The notes beneath the pieces are model-generated. The model worked only from the letters and a program-made list of their open reading frames with translations. It made no database searches and was not told the origin of the DNA. A program made the position numbers and the translations under genes. Of a stretch of 64,000 bases of DNA, positions 32,193-42,875 are shown in pieces. Each line of letters begins with the position of its first letter. Positions within the stretch are counted from its first letter, which is position 1. Where the stretch lies: assembly GCA_023238725.1 (NCBI GenBank), contig CM041540.1, positions 6,653,501 through 6,717,500 of the forward strand. Direction: 5' to 3'. This DNA is from Scortum barcoo (Eukaryota; Chordata; Actinopteri; Centrarchiformes; Terapontidae).

Positions 32193-35100
32193 ATGTTTAC
32201 ATTCAGTCTAACTCTCGTCCGACAGTAAGTGACTCTTTTTAGGCTTATGCCCCCCCTTTGTTTTGACCCTAAGAGGACTTGAATATGATTGTATTGATGT
32301 GCTTGAGCTAATTCAGTGACACTGCTGTATTTTTCACACAGTGGAGAGACACAGTACAACAGAGACAAGCTGCTCCAAGGTACGTCCTTCTCCCATCTCA
32401 TTCGGTTCATTTATTTACAGAGCACATTCAGAGATTCTTGTCAAATATAAGTACTCACATAAATGAAAAGATATAAGCCTAGAATATTTGGAGAAAATTA
32501 TGCCACAAACGAGTGTGATGAGGCAGAGAAAGGGGAAAAATAGGTCCTATTTAGTCTTTAGACAGGTCTTAAGTTTAAAGTTAGATTACTCCACAATTCA
32601 GGGCCAATCATTTAAAATACTCAATCATCTGAAAACTAAAGGTGATCGACCATTTTCAGGAATGAGAAGTAGTGATCGGCGATCAGGTCTGAAGTGTGTA
32701 ACCAAAGATTTCTTGTAAATATATATATAAGGTTATCTACAGTCTGTGATGCTAGTTCATGCCGTGTCAAGACAGGTCATTTTTATTTATAGCCAGCTAT
32801 CACAAATCCCAATTTGCCTCAAGGGGCTTTACAGTCTCTACAGCATCGCTACTATCTGTAGACCTGCAACTCAGATAAGGTAGATAAGAAGAATGTAAGA
32901 AATTACATTGAAAAATCATCATCAGGAAGATAAACGGAGGAGTGATCCCTCTCTCAGGACAGATATACAACAGATGTCGAGTGTACAGAATAGATCAACA
33001 GTAATATCACAGTGTATGCCATTTGATGACAGAGATACAGATATAGGTCAGACATGAAGAAGATGGATCCAAGAGGCTGTCGAGTAACTTCAGGGAGTGC
33101 CAGATATGTAGGACCTGATCCACAGCACCTCCTCTCCATCATAGAGACCTTAAAGGGCAGTGGTTTAAAAACAAATGAAAGTCACAATGGCTTTTAGTTG
33201 TTTTATTTGTGTTTATTTGACAATTTAGAAACTCTACAGGAGAGGTTGTGGCCTTCATGAGACCTCTAAATCTGTAGGAGTACTTGGAGAATATTTAAAA
33301 GGCAATAATTTTGGATATCAAAGTAAACCTCAACCCAAAACTATTTATTTTATGCATCCCCTTAGAAAATCAAATGATTAAAAGAAAAATATTTATTAAG
33401 CACTCTACTTTTAATAGCCAACAAAGCTATTGCAAATCCTATCTATGCAACCAGAACCTGCAAACACAACACAGGGGTAACAAAAGGTGAATGAGGTGTG
33501 GAAAAGAGATTTACTACTCTAATACTGCGCTTCAGATTTGAGGTACTTGTACTCTACTAGATTCTTCTTCTACCCCTCCTCATTTCAGTGGGGAATAGTG
33601 TATTTTTTACTTCACTAGAACTTTTTGTCAGCTTTAGTTATCAGTTCAAGGTTAATTGATTTGTCATTCTATGACACAGGGTTTTTGCACATAAAGACGC
33701 ATGAACAGCTGGTGAAATGTGTTTTTTTGTTATAAGTTAAACTACTCATCAGTTTGCACAAGTACAGCTGAAACAGTTAGTCACTGGACAAAAAATTCAC
33801 TTCACTTCACAACTTTTTTATTCACTTAATTTCCCACCTTAACCAACTCCAACAGTAAAATTCTGCTTTTACATTTATGCATAAGAAATAATAAACTAAT
33901 AAGAGAATATAAAACAGTACAACAGTGACAGGGGGCATTGAGTACTTTTACTTTTAATAATTTAAGTAGAGTTTCTTGATTATACTGTGTGGTATTAATA
34001 ATTTTACTTAAGTAAAGTATCTGAATACTCCCTCCACCGCTGCTGAACACACTGCCTGTGTTTTTTAGGACAAGGTGTGGACACGCTTCTGTCTGAAACA
34101 GGCGTGCAGCAGTGTGAGGCGGTGGGACGATACCTCAGAAACATTGCATTCAACAATGTGTTTGCCAGTAACCTACAACGAGCCGTACAGGTAAGACAGA
34201 CTCATTCATTTTTAATTTGGCAGTGTAGTTGTGTTACTGACAGAAGTGGATTATTATCCAGATATCACACACAGGTCAGGTGATGATGAAAGAAAAATCT
34301 GTCAGATCTTGCAGATTTGGTGTTGTATCTTTGATCCGTGTGCTGTTGGCATGTTAAAGGATAAATCTGATGATATTTAACATTTTTCTTATTGTCAATA
34401 AATCCTACCACTACTAAGTCTCAAAGCCTGGTATATGTTATTCCTCTGTGCCATAGAGCTCCTTTGTCGCCCAAAAAAACTGTAAAAACATGGGAATGAC
34501 TGAATGACTTATTAGCATGAACCTTGGCACTTTTATTTATTCTGACCCAATCCCACACACACCGTCCTGATGGAAAAATTCACGAGAGCATCACATGTGT
34601 ATCTGTAATCTGCAGCTGAATATATTCCCCAAAAATGCAGTTTGACTCCTGTTTGAGTTACCTTTCCTGTAAACTACTGTGCTCAGCTGTTAGGAAATGA
34701 TTCATCCATCCATGTCCCTCCAGCTGTCCAGGGCCAGGTCACAGTGGCAAATTAGTTCAGATGTCTTTCTCCCAAGCAACATTTTCCAGCTCCTCCGCGG
34801 GGGTGGGGGGTCCTTTTCACACTCATGTCAGCCGCTTGTATCTGTGATCTCATTCTCTGGGTAGTGACTAAAATGATTTATCATTTTTTAAAAGTGAATC
34901 TATATATTGGTGACTAATTTCTGAAGATTTACGCCTGTAGTAGGAATGAATGAGACTGAGGTCGAGAGTCACAAACACAGGAGGAAAGTCAAAGTAATGA
35001 GAGAAAGACTAGCAGATAAGAGCCAGGTTTGGGTCTTTTTTGTGGGATTTAACAGAGAAATATAAAATAACTACAGCTTTACCCTTTAAAATTTTTCATC

Positions 35101-37319
35101 CACAGAGATTTTTTATGGATATTTGTGAGGTCTCAGTTCTGCTTAGTAATTGTGAAAATGTGTGTAATAATGCCTAATTGAACGATTTAACATGTTTACA
35201 TACGTGATAACAGCCTGGAATTCTGATATTGGCCATGACCAAGAATGGTAGTGATGTTTCATATTTAGATGGTGGGACTTCTCATGTGGTTTGGTGAAAT
35301 TTCCTAAGAACAAAGTTTTGTTTTTTCCCCCCCAACGTGCTCATTGCACAACAGTCTGTGTGTCTGTGACCTTTATAGTAAAGTGATTCCAGACCTGGCA
35401 AATGTCCTCCAGTTAAAGCTCACATGGTTTTTCTTGCTTTTTTCTAACACTGAACACCAGTTTCTGACATCCCTTAATTTAACAGATCACTGACAAATAA
35501 AACTTTTCTTTACATCAACCTGCGGTAAGCTCACATGCAGTTTTTATTACCTCTGTATTTGTTTTTAAACACATGTATTTAGGCATCTGTTGAGCTATGA
35601 ATATGTGTAGCTTATTCATGTCCTTTAAAAATCCTTTAAATCAGTCATTTTTTCCTGATTGTGAGGAAAAGGGAGAAAAACAGGATGCATGTGAACAGCT
35701 TCCAGATACGAAATAGTTGTGTGACCGTTCATGTCTCTGTGGTCTTTGACTCACGGATGCTGACAGTGTATTAGTGACTTTTTAGTTTGACCATGGTAGA
35801 TTCTTATGGCACTTACAAACGTTCTGAGTCAGTGATTTCCAGCACACATTTCCTCTGTTAGACAGCTGAGATAATTCTGAGGAACAACGCTTGCTGTTCT
35901 GGCACCGAGATGGTTTTGGAGCCATTACTCAGAGAGAGGGTAAGATCCATTTCCTTTATACCTCTTCCAAATATTAAAACTTGAAATGTAGCACCAGGGT
36001 AGTTTCTTCTCTGACCTCTGAGTTGTGGTTGTGTTGTTGATGCAGGGTTTTGGCATTGCTGAAGGACGTCCCAAAGAGGACTTGAAGACCATGGCCAATG
36101 CTTCTGGCCAGTCATGCCGTGACTACACCCCTCCGGGAGGAGAGACTTTAAACCAGGTCAGTGAGTCAGTTGAAAACAGTTTCTTTCAAACTCAGCATTG
36201 CTTGTGCAACAGTGCCATGTAGTGCCAACTTTGCATATTGCATTTAAAACTCTGGACAGAACAGAGTTTCGACAGTTAGTGTAGTTGACTTTCTATATTA
36301 TCTTTATTATGTAGTATTTCCTCTTTGCTGTTGTAATGCACTTTTGGCTCTATTGTTATATAAGTATCTCAATAATATTCAGATTTTTTTATTTAATCCT
36401 TCATACAGGATTCGTACATTGAGTATGGTTATTATTGGACAGTTGCTATTAGAAGTACATTTTTTCTTCTTGCTTAAACTGTTTTTTTGTCAGAAAATAG
36501 GGAAAAATGCTAATTATAATTTTCCACAGTCCAGGATGACATCTTTAAATGTTTTGTTTTTTCCGACCAGCAGTTCAAACTCAATGATATCTTGTTTATA
36601 ATGATATAAAACAGAAAAAAGCAGCAACACTCAGATGGGAGAGGTTGCAGCCAGATCATTTTGGGCACTTGTCCTTGAGAAATTCCTTTATAAAAGCATC
36701 AAATGCTTTTTGATTAATCAACGTATGATTTCAGTTCTATTTGTTTATATACAGTATGTACAAAGACTGTAAATAAAACCTTAGCTGACAGAAAGAATAA
36801 ACAGGGCATCTTAAAACTGCTGATGTTGAGAAATCTTTGTATTTTGAAACGTCACCTCTTGGCTCTGGTTCACTGTCACCTCGGTTCTAGGTGAGGCTGC
36901 GATTCAAAAAGTTCCTCAAAGTCCTTTTCAAGCAAATGCTGGAAGAGCATGGCTTGTCAAGACCTGATGCAGGAGCTTCAGAAGATGGAGAGTCGGCAAA
37001 CGGGACCGCAGCCGCTGCCTCAGACGTCGCTCTCGGGGGCTCGGCTGACGACGGTCTCCAGGGTGTGCCTGTCCACGCTCTGGTCGTGAGCCACGGCGCC
37101 TACATCCGTGTGGCCATCAAGCACCTTGTAGAAGACTTGGAGTGCTCTCTGCCTGCAGGGGTGAAGATGTCCCAGATGTTTTCACCCTGTCCGAACACGG
37201 GCATTAGTCGCTTCATTCTCACTCTAAGCCAGTCCGAGTCCGGCTCGGTCCTCTCTGCTGCTCGCTGCATCTTTACCAACAGGAAGGATCACCTGGAAAA
37301 CCTCACAGCTGCTGAGTAG
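32193..37319 (+). CDS. tigara: TIGAR, fructose-2,6-bisphosphatase-type histidine phosphatase (six coding exons)
   Basis: Coding exons: 32193-32224, 32342-32379, 34069-34190, 35862-35939, 36046-36156, 36891-37319. All junctions are GT/AG; together 269 residues (human 270). TIGAR removes phosphate from fructose-2,6-bisphosphate and related sugar phosphates, diverting glucose to the pentose phosphate pathway. Visible: the LVRHGET phosphohistidine motif at residues 8-14 with His11; 'QGQGVDTLLSETG' after it; 'LLRERGFGIAEG' with Glu89; 'YTPPGGETL' at the end of exon 5; the second catalytic-site 'LVVSHGAY' with His195; 'SPCPNTGISRF' near the end. A Gly/Ala/Asp/Ser-rich insert at about 151-185 is the variable region of the family. 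Start: ATG with A at -3, aligned with human Met1. The position equivalent to human Glu102 is Asp102. The a/b paralogue letter is uncertain. Confidence 0.95.
32775..33150 (+). repeat. Degenerate teleost repeat (family E) in tigar intron 2
   Basis: It runs from 'ttttatttatagccagctat' and 'gcctcaaggggctttacagt' to 'gatccctctctcaggacag' and 'caacagatgtcgagtgtaca', all phrases of a common teleost interspersed repeat. It encodes nothing recognisable. Confidence 0.6.
33515..34055 (+). repeat. Degenerate teleost repeat (family C) in tigar intron 2
   Basis: Contains 'gaggtacttgtactctacta', 'cctcatttcagtggggaata', 'actagaactttttgtcagct', and near its end 'ttttacttaagtaaagtatc' followed by 'ctccctccaccgctg'. 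The same 'tactt'-rich phrases recur at 43650-44410, 49390-50095, 54320-54430 and 60680-61000. It ends only about 15 nt before the exon 3 acceptor at 34067-34068. Confidence 0.65.
36485..36700 (-). repeat. Degenerate teleost repeat (family D) in tigar intron 5
   Basis: Contains 'tcagaaaatagggaaaaatg', 'ccaggatgacatcttt' and 'gaccagcagttcaaactc', the reverse complement of the family D phrases on the plus strand at 52545-52890 ('ttgcactgttggttgg'). Confidence 0.55.
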
Positions 37320-38895
37320 TGGAGAGGAAAAGAGGTGGGATTAAAGTTTCATGTGTGGCATATGCGCCCTGTCTACAACGGGTAATAGAGCAATCATGAA
37401 CAGTAAAGGGAAGTAAGAGGCAAAGACCTCAAAGTTACCACAGGTAACTGAATACAACAATGCACATGCATTAATAGTGTTTTACTGTGGATCAATAGTC
37501 AAATTACTTGTGCGGTACTGTACTATCAGACAGTTTCATCTTCCTCAAACTGTAGGCCAGTAAGGACTCATATTACATTTTTACTATTGTTAATTTTATT
37601 GCCTCTTTTATCATGTTATACCAAAGTCAAAACTATTTAATGTATTGTTGAACACTGTCAGTAGGTGTGGCATTTTCATGTTGATGTGTCTCCTGTGGTG
37701 CTGCTGATTTCACTTGTGCAATACATGACAACACTGAATCATTGTTGAGTTTAATGCATATCAATCGAAATAACAGCTTGCACATATTGCGAAATGCTGT
37801 GAAACTACATTGAAGACATCTGTCAGCGTGTTTGTTAGTGGGCGCTGCATATTTATAGGTGTTTGAAGCTTCTTTGTGTTCATCAGAAGTGTGTTTTTGT
37901 TTCTTTCTTTATTTTTAGAGTCACCTTTTAATCTCCGCTGAGTGCTGAGCGTCGCAGCTCTTCATGGCCTCAATATTTCATACGTAGAGTGATCTATTTA
38001 TGTTAATACTGCAAGGAAAAATTTAAAAACAAGGCTTCGCATTGAATGCAAATGCACTTTTACTGTTCTGATACATCACAGAATATAACGGGAAACAGTG
38101 GAATGAGAGCTGTCTCTAAATCGCGTTTCCTCGTTTGACTTGTGCAATATATAATGAACCTAGATTGTTTTTTGTGCTGACTGCTATTTTTAATCTCAAC
38201 TAATGAAAGCACCAATATTTCAAACATAATGTAATCCATTTATGTTAAAAGCACTCTATGGAGTATTTAATGCTTATGAGACCATCTGAATTTAATAATG
38301 TCTTTACATGACCTACATAAGCAAAAAAGACCAACAGTGAGAGTCTCTAGTTTCCAGTAGTTCTTCCTAATGCCTGGTCAGATTATTTTTGAGCCGATAA
38401 AATGATGCTGGGTTTTTCTCTGGCTGAATTTGAGGTTTCTCGAGTCACTTACTGAAGGTTTGTCTTCAGAGCTGTTCACTCTCCTCACAGTGAAGTTGTC
38501 GCAGTGGGAAGTGGAGAGAACACGTAACCTAACATCCAATGAAACACTCCCACCTTTGTCCACAAGGACTGCCAAAAATCAACACCAAATTAAAAGTTCA
38601 GTTGAGCTGCTTTAATGGCACAAATATCAAAGACCTCCCTCTGAACGCAAAGGCACTTTCTTATTCTGATACATAAACACTATCAACATATTGCAATGCA
38701 AAGAGTACAGACACACTCCTTTTTATTATAGCAAAATGACACATGACCTCGTAATCATCTAGTCACACTGTGCGTGACTATATTTGTTACAAGGGAAATT
38801 AAAGAGCATTAATATGAACAGACATACAGTATAATTCAGAGCACAAACTAAATCTGTAGGTCGCAAAAGATACAATAAAGATATCAAACTCATCA
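37320..38895 (+). other. tigara: tigar 3' untranslated region
   Basis: It follows the stop codon to an AATAAA at 38874-38879. Weaker ATTAAA signals lie at about 37340, 38588 and 38798, so shorter forms are possible. No other coding feature is seen here. The end is inferred. Confidence 0.45.
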
Positions 38896-41047
38896 TATCA
38901 TAATATATTTTTTGTAATAAGGTGGGTACCTTTGTTTAACAACAGATTAAGGAGACTCATCTGTAGATTTCTTTGGTATTTATTTACAATTTGGAAAGAG
39001 TTTATCTTTCTTGCCACATGTTTAGTATTTTATCTGAGTATATGATCGTTCAGATCCACCATATTTATATCCAGTGATATATCCGGTTTGAGCACCCCGG
39101 GGCTCCTTACCGCCTTCACCACTGAGCTGTGAAGAGCTTTAACAGCCATTTGAGATGTGCAATTACTGTCGGATCGCTTCAGTATCCTGCTCCTAGTACA
39201 GCATCTGAAAACTTTTTTTTTTATTCTCTTTGGAGGGTAGACCTAACAGCTGGCCATAAAGCAGCCATTTTTATGTTTTTGGGCTCACTGGCAGAGAGTT
39301 AAAGCTAGATGAGAGGAAAGACGCTGAGCTTAGCTTTAGCACAAAGATTGGAAACGGGGAAATGGCTGTCCAGGCTCTGTCAGACAGCCTCTAAATCTGC
39401 CTACCAACTCCTCTAAAGATAAATAAATAACATGTAATCTATTGTTTATTGAATATCTAACTAAACAAGGTGTAAAAATGACAATTTGTCATTTTATGGA
39501 GCTTATGTCTGTGTCTGTGTCTTGGCTGGGAAGTTTCCCTAAATGTCGAACACCTCCGTTAACAGGGTCAAAAGTTAATGGTTGACACTGACTAATTTAA
39601 CAGTTAGTTTAAGTTAAAATGGCACTAAGCGTATTTTTAGAGCGACATGACTCAGCTGCAGCTCACGTACCTGCTTCTTAATTAAGGTGAAGAGGTGCGA
39701 AAGTGCAGCTAATGGCCGCTGAGTAACTGGGTCAGTGTTAAACATATTCATGACTTCCTTCCCGACGCAGGCTGTCAGAACATTGAAGCTTTAAAAAAAA
39801 ATAATAATAAAAAAAAAAAAAATCACAGCTTTTAAGGTTTAAATAAATAACACAACACTAAATATGTGTCCTTTATTAGTTTATTTTGTCCCAAAATCAA
39901 GCAACAAAGACAACCCATGTTTTCTTATATGTGCAACTGTAAAGCATTCTTATAAATACCATAAATAACAATAAAGGAATGGAATTAAATAAATAAATAC
40001 TCTTTGGGACTGTTTTTCTCGTTTTTTTCTTTTGCTGGTGGTGCTCAGCACCTGTAAAATTACATAGCAGGAGTTCAGATTAGATATCAAGATTACTGCT
40101 CTGTAAAGGTTGTTTACCCTGTAGTTATGTTCCTTCAAGTCATGAATTAGATTGTACAAATACAGACACATTAACACAACAAATACTGTAATTGTAGTTT
40201 TGAAACGTTTTTAGAATTGCTGTTTCAGGTTCAATATCTAACAATAAGTATACCTCATATCTTCTATATCCAATTAAGTAAACGTAAGACTTTAAAATAT
40301 AGGCAAAACTTAACCATAATGCTACTAAATGCAACTCTTAAGTATATTCCTGTATATATATATATATTTTTAAAAATCATGTCTGCCTAGTTTCACATCA
40401 GTAGACAGGGCCTTCAGTCCTCCAGAGGTACGCTAAGTTAGGCTCCCGTCTGGATATAACATCAATGTCACTTTGAAATGTGGGTTTCTCAGACCAGCTG
40501 TAAAAACCTCAATGAAACAAACAAACAAAAAGAGAATGACTTGACTTGAGTGTTGGGATTTTTAGTTTTTACAGCTCAGTGTGAGAGAAAGCCGACTAAT
40601 TATAATGGGAATGGATTTGGATCAGTCATCTTGGCACATGCAGAGCTAAAATGTTCTGGTTCTGTTTAATCGATATCTGAGAGGGAAGTAGTCAAATGAT
40701 TGATCAAGATGAAATCTCTGTGGCCTCATACCCTCCATTTATACATTACAACATATTCAATATTGATGAGATGAATCCAGATAAAACACATTATTGATTT
40801 AACTTAAACCTGCAGGAGCTGTATTAAAAAATCATTTGGAACTGTGCAAAAGGGATGGAGGCAAATCAAGTCAAATATTTTGTACTGTGATGACTGTGAT
40901 GGAGAGGGAGGAACAACCTGAATGCTTTTCTTTTTGGCTTTTCAAAATAAAATCCCGTTAACGCTTGCTATTCTCTCACATGATCCTAATCTACATGGTT
41001 AAACTCACTCAGACTAAAGGTAAATAGATCCGGATCTGTGGCTGAGA
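38896..41047. other. Region between convergent tigar and fgf23
   Basis: Contains a family A fragment (39280-39545), A-rich runs (39792-39822) and otherwise nothing recognised. The part next to 41047 must include the fgf23 3'UTR (minus strand). Minus-strand polyadenylation signals are visible as TTTATT at about 39871 and the ATTAAA variant near 40665, but I cannot choose between them. Confidence 0.4.
39280..39545. repeat. Family A repeat fragment
   Basis: Has 'gcttagctttagcacaaaga', 'ctgtccaggctctgtcagac', 'ctgcctaccaactcctctaa' and 'gtcttggctgggaagtttcc' in the family's usual order. Confidence 0.55.
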
Positions 41048-42785
41048 TCAGCCCATGGTCCCGGAGCTCCGGGGGCTGGCCGGGTTGGAGGAGTGCACGT
41101 TCCAGGGGTCGTGGTTGGACGGAGCCAGCGGCGTCTCCCGGGACACGTTGCGCGCATCGTCCCCGGTCTCCACCTCCGCCTCCAGGTCCGCGTCGTCCTC
41201 CGGCACCGCCCGAGAGTCGGAGCCCTCCTCGGTCTGGCCCAGGTACACGTTGTGCGGGTCGGAGGGGTCCACCACCTGGTTCCTCTTCTCCCTGTGCAGC
41301 AGGAGGCGCTCCAGCGGCACCGTGTTCTTCTTGGGGAGGAAGAGCGCGGTCTGCGGCAGGTTCTGGCCCGCGGAGAACACCTGCCGGGAGCCCTCCAGGT
41401 TGAAGAGGATCCCGGTCCGGCTGGAGTAGTACACGTCCCGGTTGTTCTCCAGAAGCCTGTGGTTGAACAGACAGTCGTCCCTGAGGCAGATGGTCTGAAA
41501 AAAAAAAAAATTATAGGTAATTTTTTTTCAGATGCAGAAATAGTACTTTTATTTGTGTCAGACTACAAATGTTATAATCTCCAAACATACTACACCAAAT
41601 ATGACTTTCATTTAACAGGATTATACCTAGGCAACCAATAAGGAGTTTCATTCCCTTCTCTCATCCTCTTCTATTTAAGTGAACCAAACACTTGCAGCTT
41701 TATGACACAAATAAATAAAAAACGCAAAACCCCACGAATGTTGCACACAAGTAAGTAATTAAAAATAATTAGGGTTAACATAATTCTCTTATATTTCTAG
41801 ATCAGTTTTCTTTTCCTATGTATCAGTGATTTCCATTATCCTGTCTGTTGGATACACTAGTTTATTATTAACAAGTAAAGTGAAAAGTTTTGGTAAAGTG
41901 AAATAACTTCGCCAGTATTTGCAGATGGTTTTCTTTATATCAGTTAAATCCTCAAAAAAGAAATCCAGTGATAAATTAGTTATTAAACAACTTTATGTTG
42001 CAGTAACTTTGTGCGTAAAAGGTCCGTCCACAGTGTTAAAAACTATGCGTAAAACCCAACAATGTGCCAAATGTGAACACTAACTAAATGTTTAAGCAGT
42101 CAATTTAGTTGATAAAACAATTAGTCGAACAGACTAATTAAAAATAAGATAATAATCGATTGTTAAGACAACTTATAGTTGTATTACTTTTGTGAGTAAA
42201 ATGAGTCCTTCTACAGAGCGATGTTAAAAACGATGCGTAAAACCTCTCAAGGGTCCCACGTTAGAGTGACTCAAAATTAAAAGTTCCGTACAAACAATCG
42301 ATTGAATTAATAGTATCAATCAATCGAAGTGAATGTGAATGTGAGACTTACAGAGCTGAATGGGTTGCCCTCCAAATCCATGCAAAGGTAACGGCTGCTT
42401 TTGACGCCCAGGATGGCAATGCGCTCCCTTGTTTCAGCTTTCAGTAAAATCACACCTGCAGAAGAAAAGGCAACAAGAATTAAAGTTTGACAGAAATTCA
42501 TGATGCAACACATATTGTAATTCTTATGGAAGGAGGAAAACACATCTTACTGTATGAACTCCTGACTGTGGTTTTACGCACAGTGCCATCTAATCTGATC
42601 TCCAAGTAGAAGTTGTTGAGATCTGTGGATGTCTGCAGGTGAACGTATCTCCTCGGGTTCCCCCAGTTGGATCCAACCAGCGGCGACGGATTCGGGGCCG
42701 TTTCCCCGAGAGGAAATCCCTGGAGGACGGCGAGTAAGAGGGCCAGCACAGTGTCCCTCATCCCCAGTCTCCTGTAGACGTCCAT
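41048..42785 (-). CDS. fgf23: Fibroblast growth factor 23 (three coding exons)
   Basis: Coding exons (minus): 42785-42551, 42455-42352, 41494-41048; GT/AG junctions, 235, 104 and 447 nt; 261 residues (human 251). Fgf23 is a secreted endocrine FGF acting through FGFR and Klotho on phosphate and vitamin D handling. Visible: N-terminal hydrophobic signal segment (about 13-25); 'SPLVGSNWGNP' like human SPLLGSSWGG; 'SRYLCMDLEGNPF' ending exon 2; 'DDCLFNHRLLENNRDVYYS' in exon 3; no heparin-binding basic cluster. In the tail are a furin-type REKR at 181-184 (human RHTR at 176-179) and two DPxNV motifs at 192-196 and 242-246. An N-V-S sequon is at 229-231. Start: the first ATG has A at -3 and G at +4; Met9 is an alternative. 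The GC-rich antisense frames over exon 3 are shadows. Confidence 0.95.
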
Positions 42786-42867
42786 CCTGGAGCAAACTGG
42801 TGGTTTCCACTGCGAGCTGCTGGAAGCTTTCAGATGCTCTGCTGTCCCAAAGTTTGGAGACAGTTCC

Positions 42868-42875
42868 TATTTAAA
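42868..42875 (-). promoter_or_regulatory. fgf23: TATA-like box of fgf23
   Basis: TTTAAATA on the minus strand, 83 nt upstream of the start codon, which would put the transcription start near 42840 and leave a leader of about 55 nt. Inferred from motif and spacing. Confidence 0.4.

Noticed and set aside
41055..41641. Long plus-strand frames (121-182 codons) over the fgf23 third exon
   Set aside because: They are antisense shadows of GC-rich fgf23 coding sequence.
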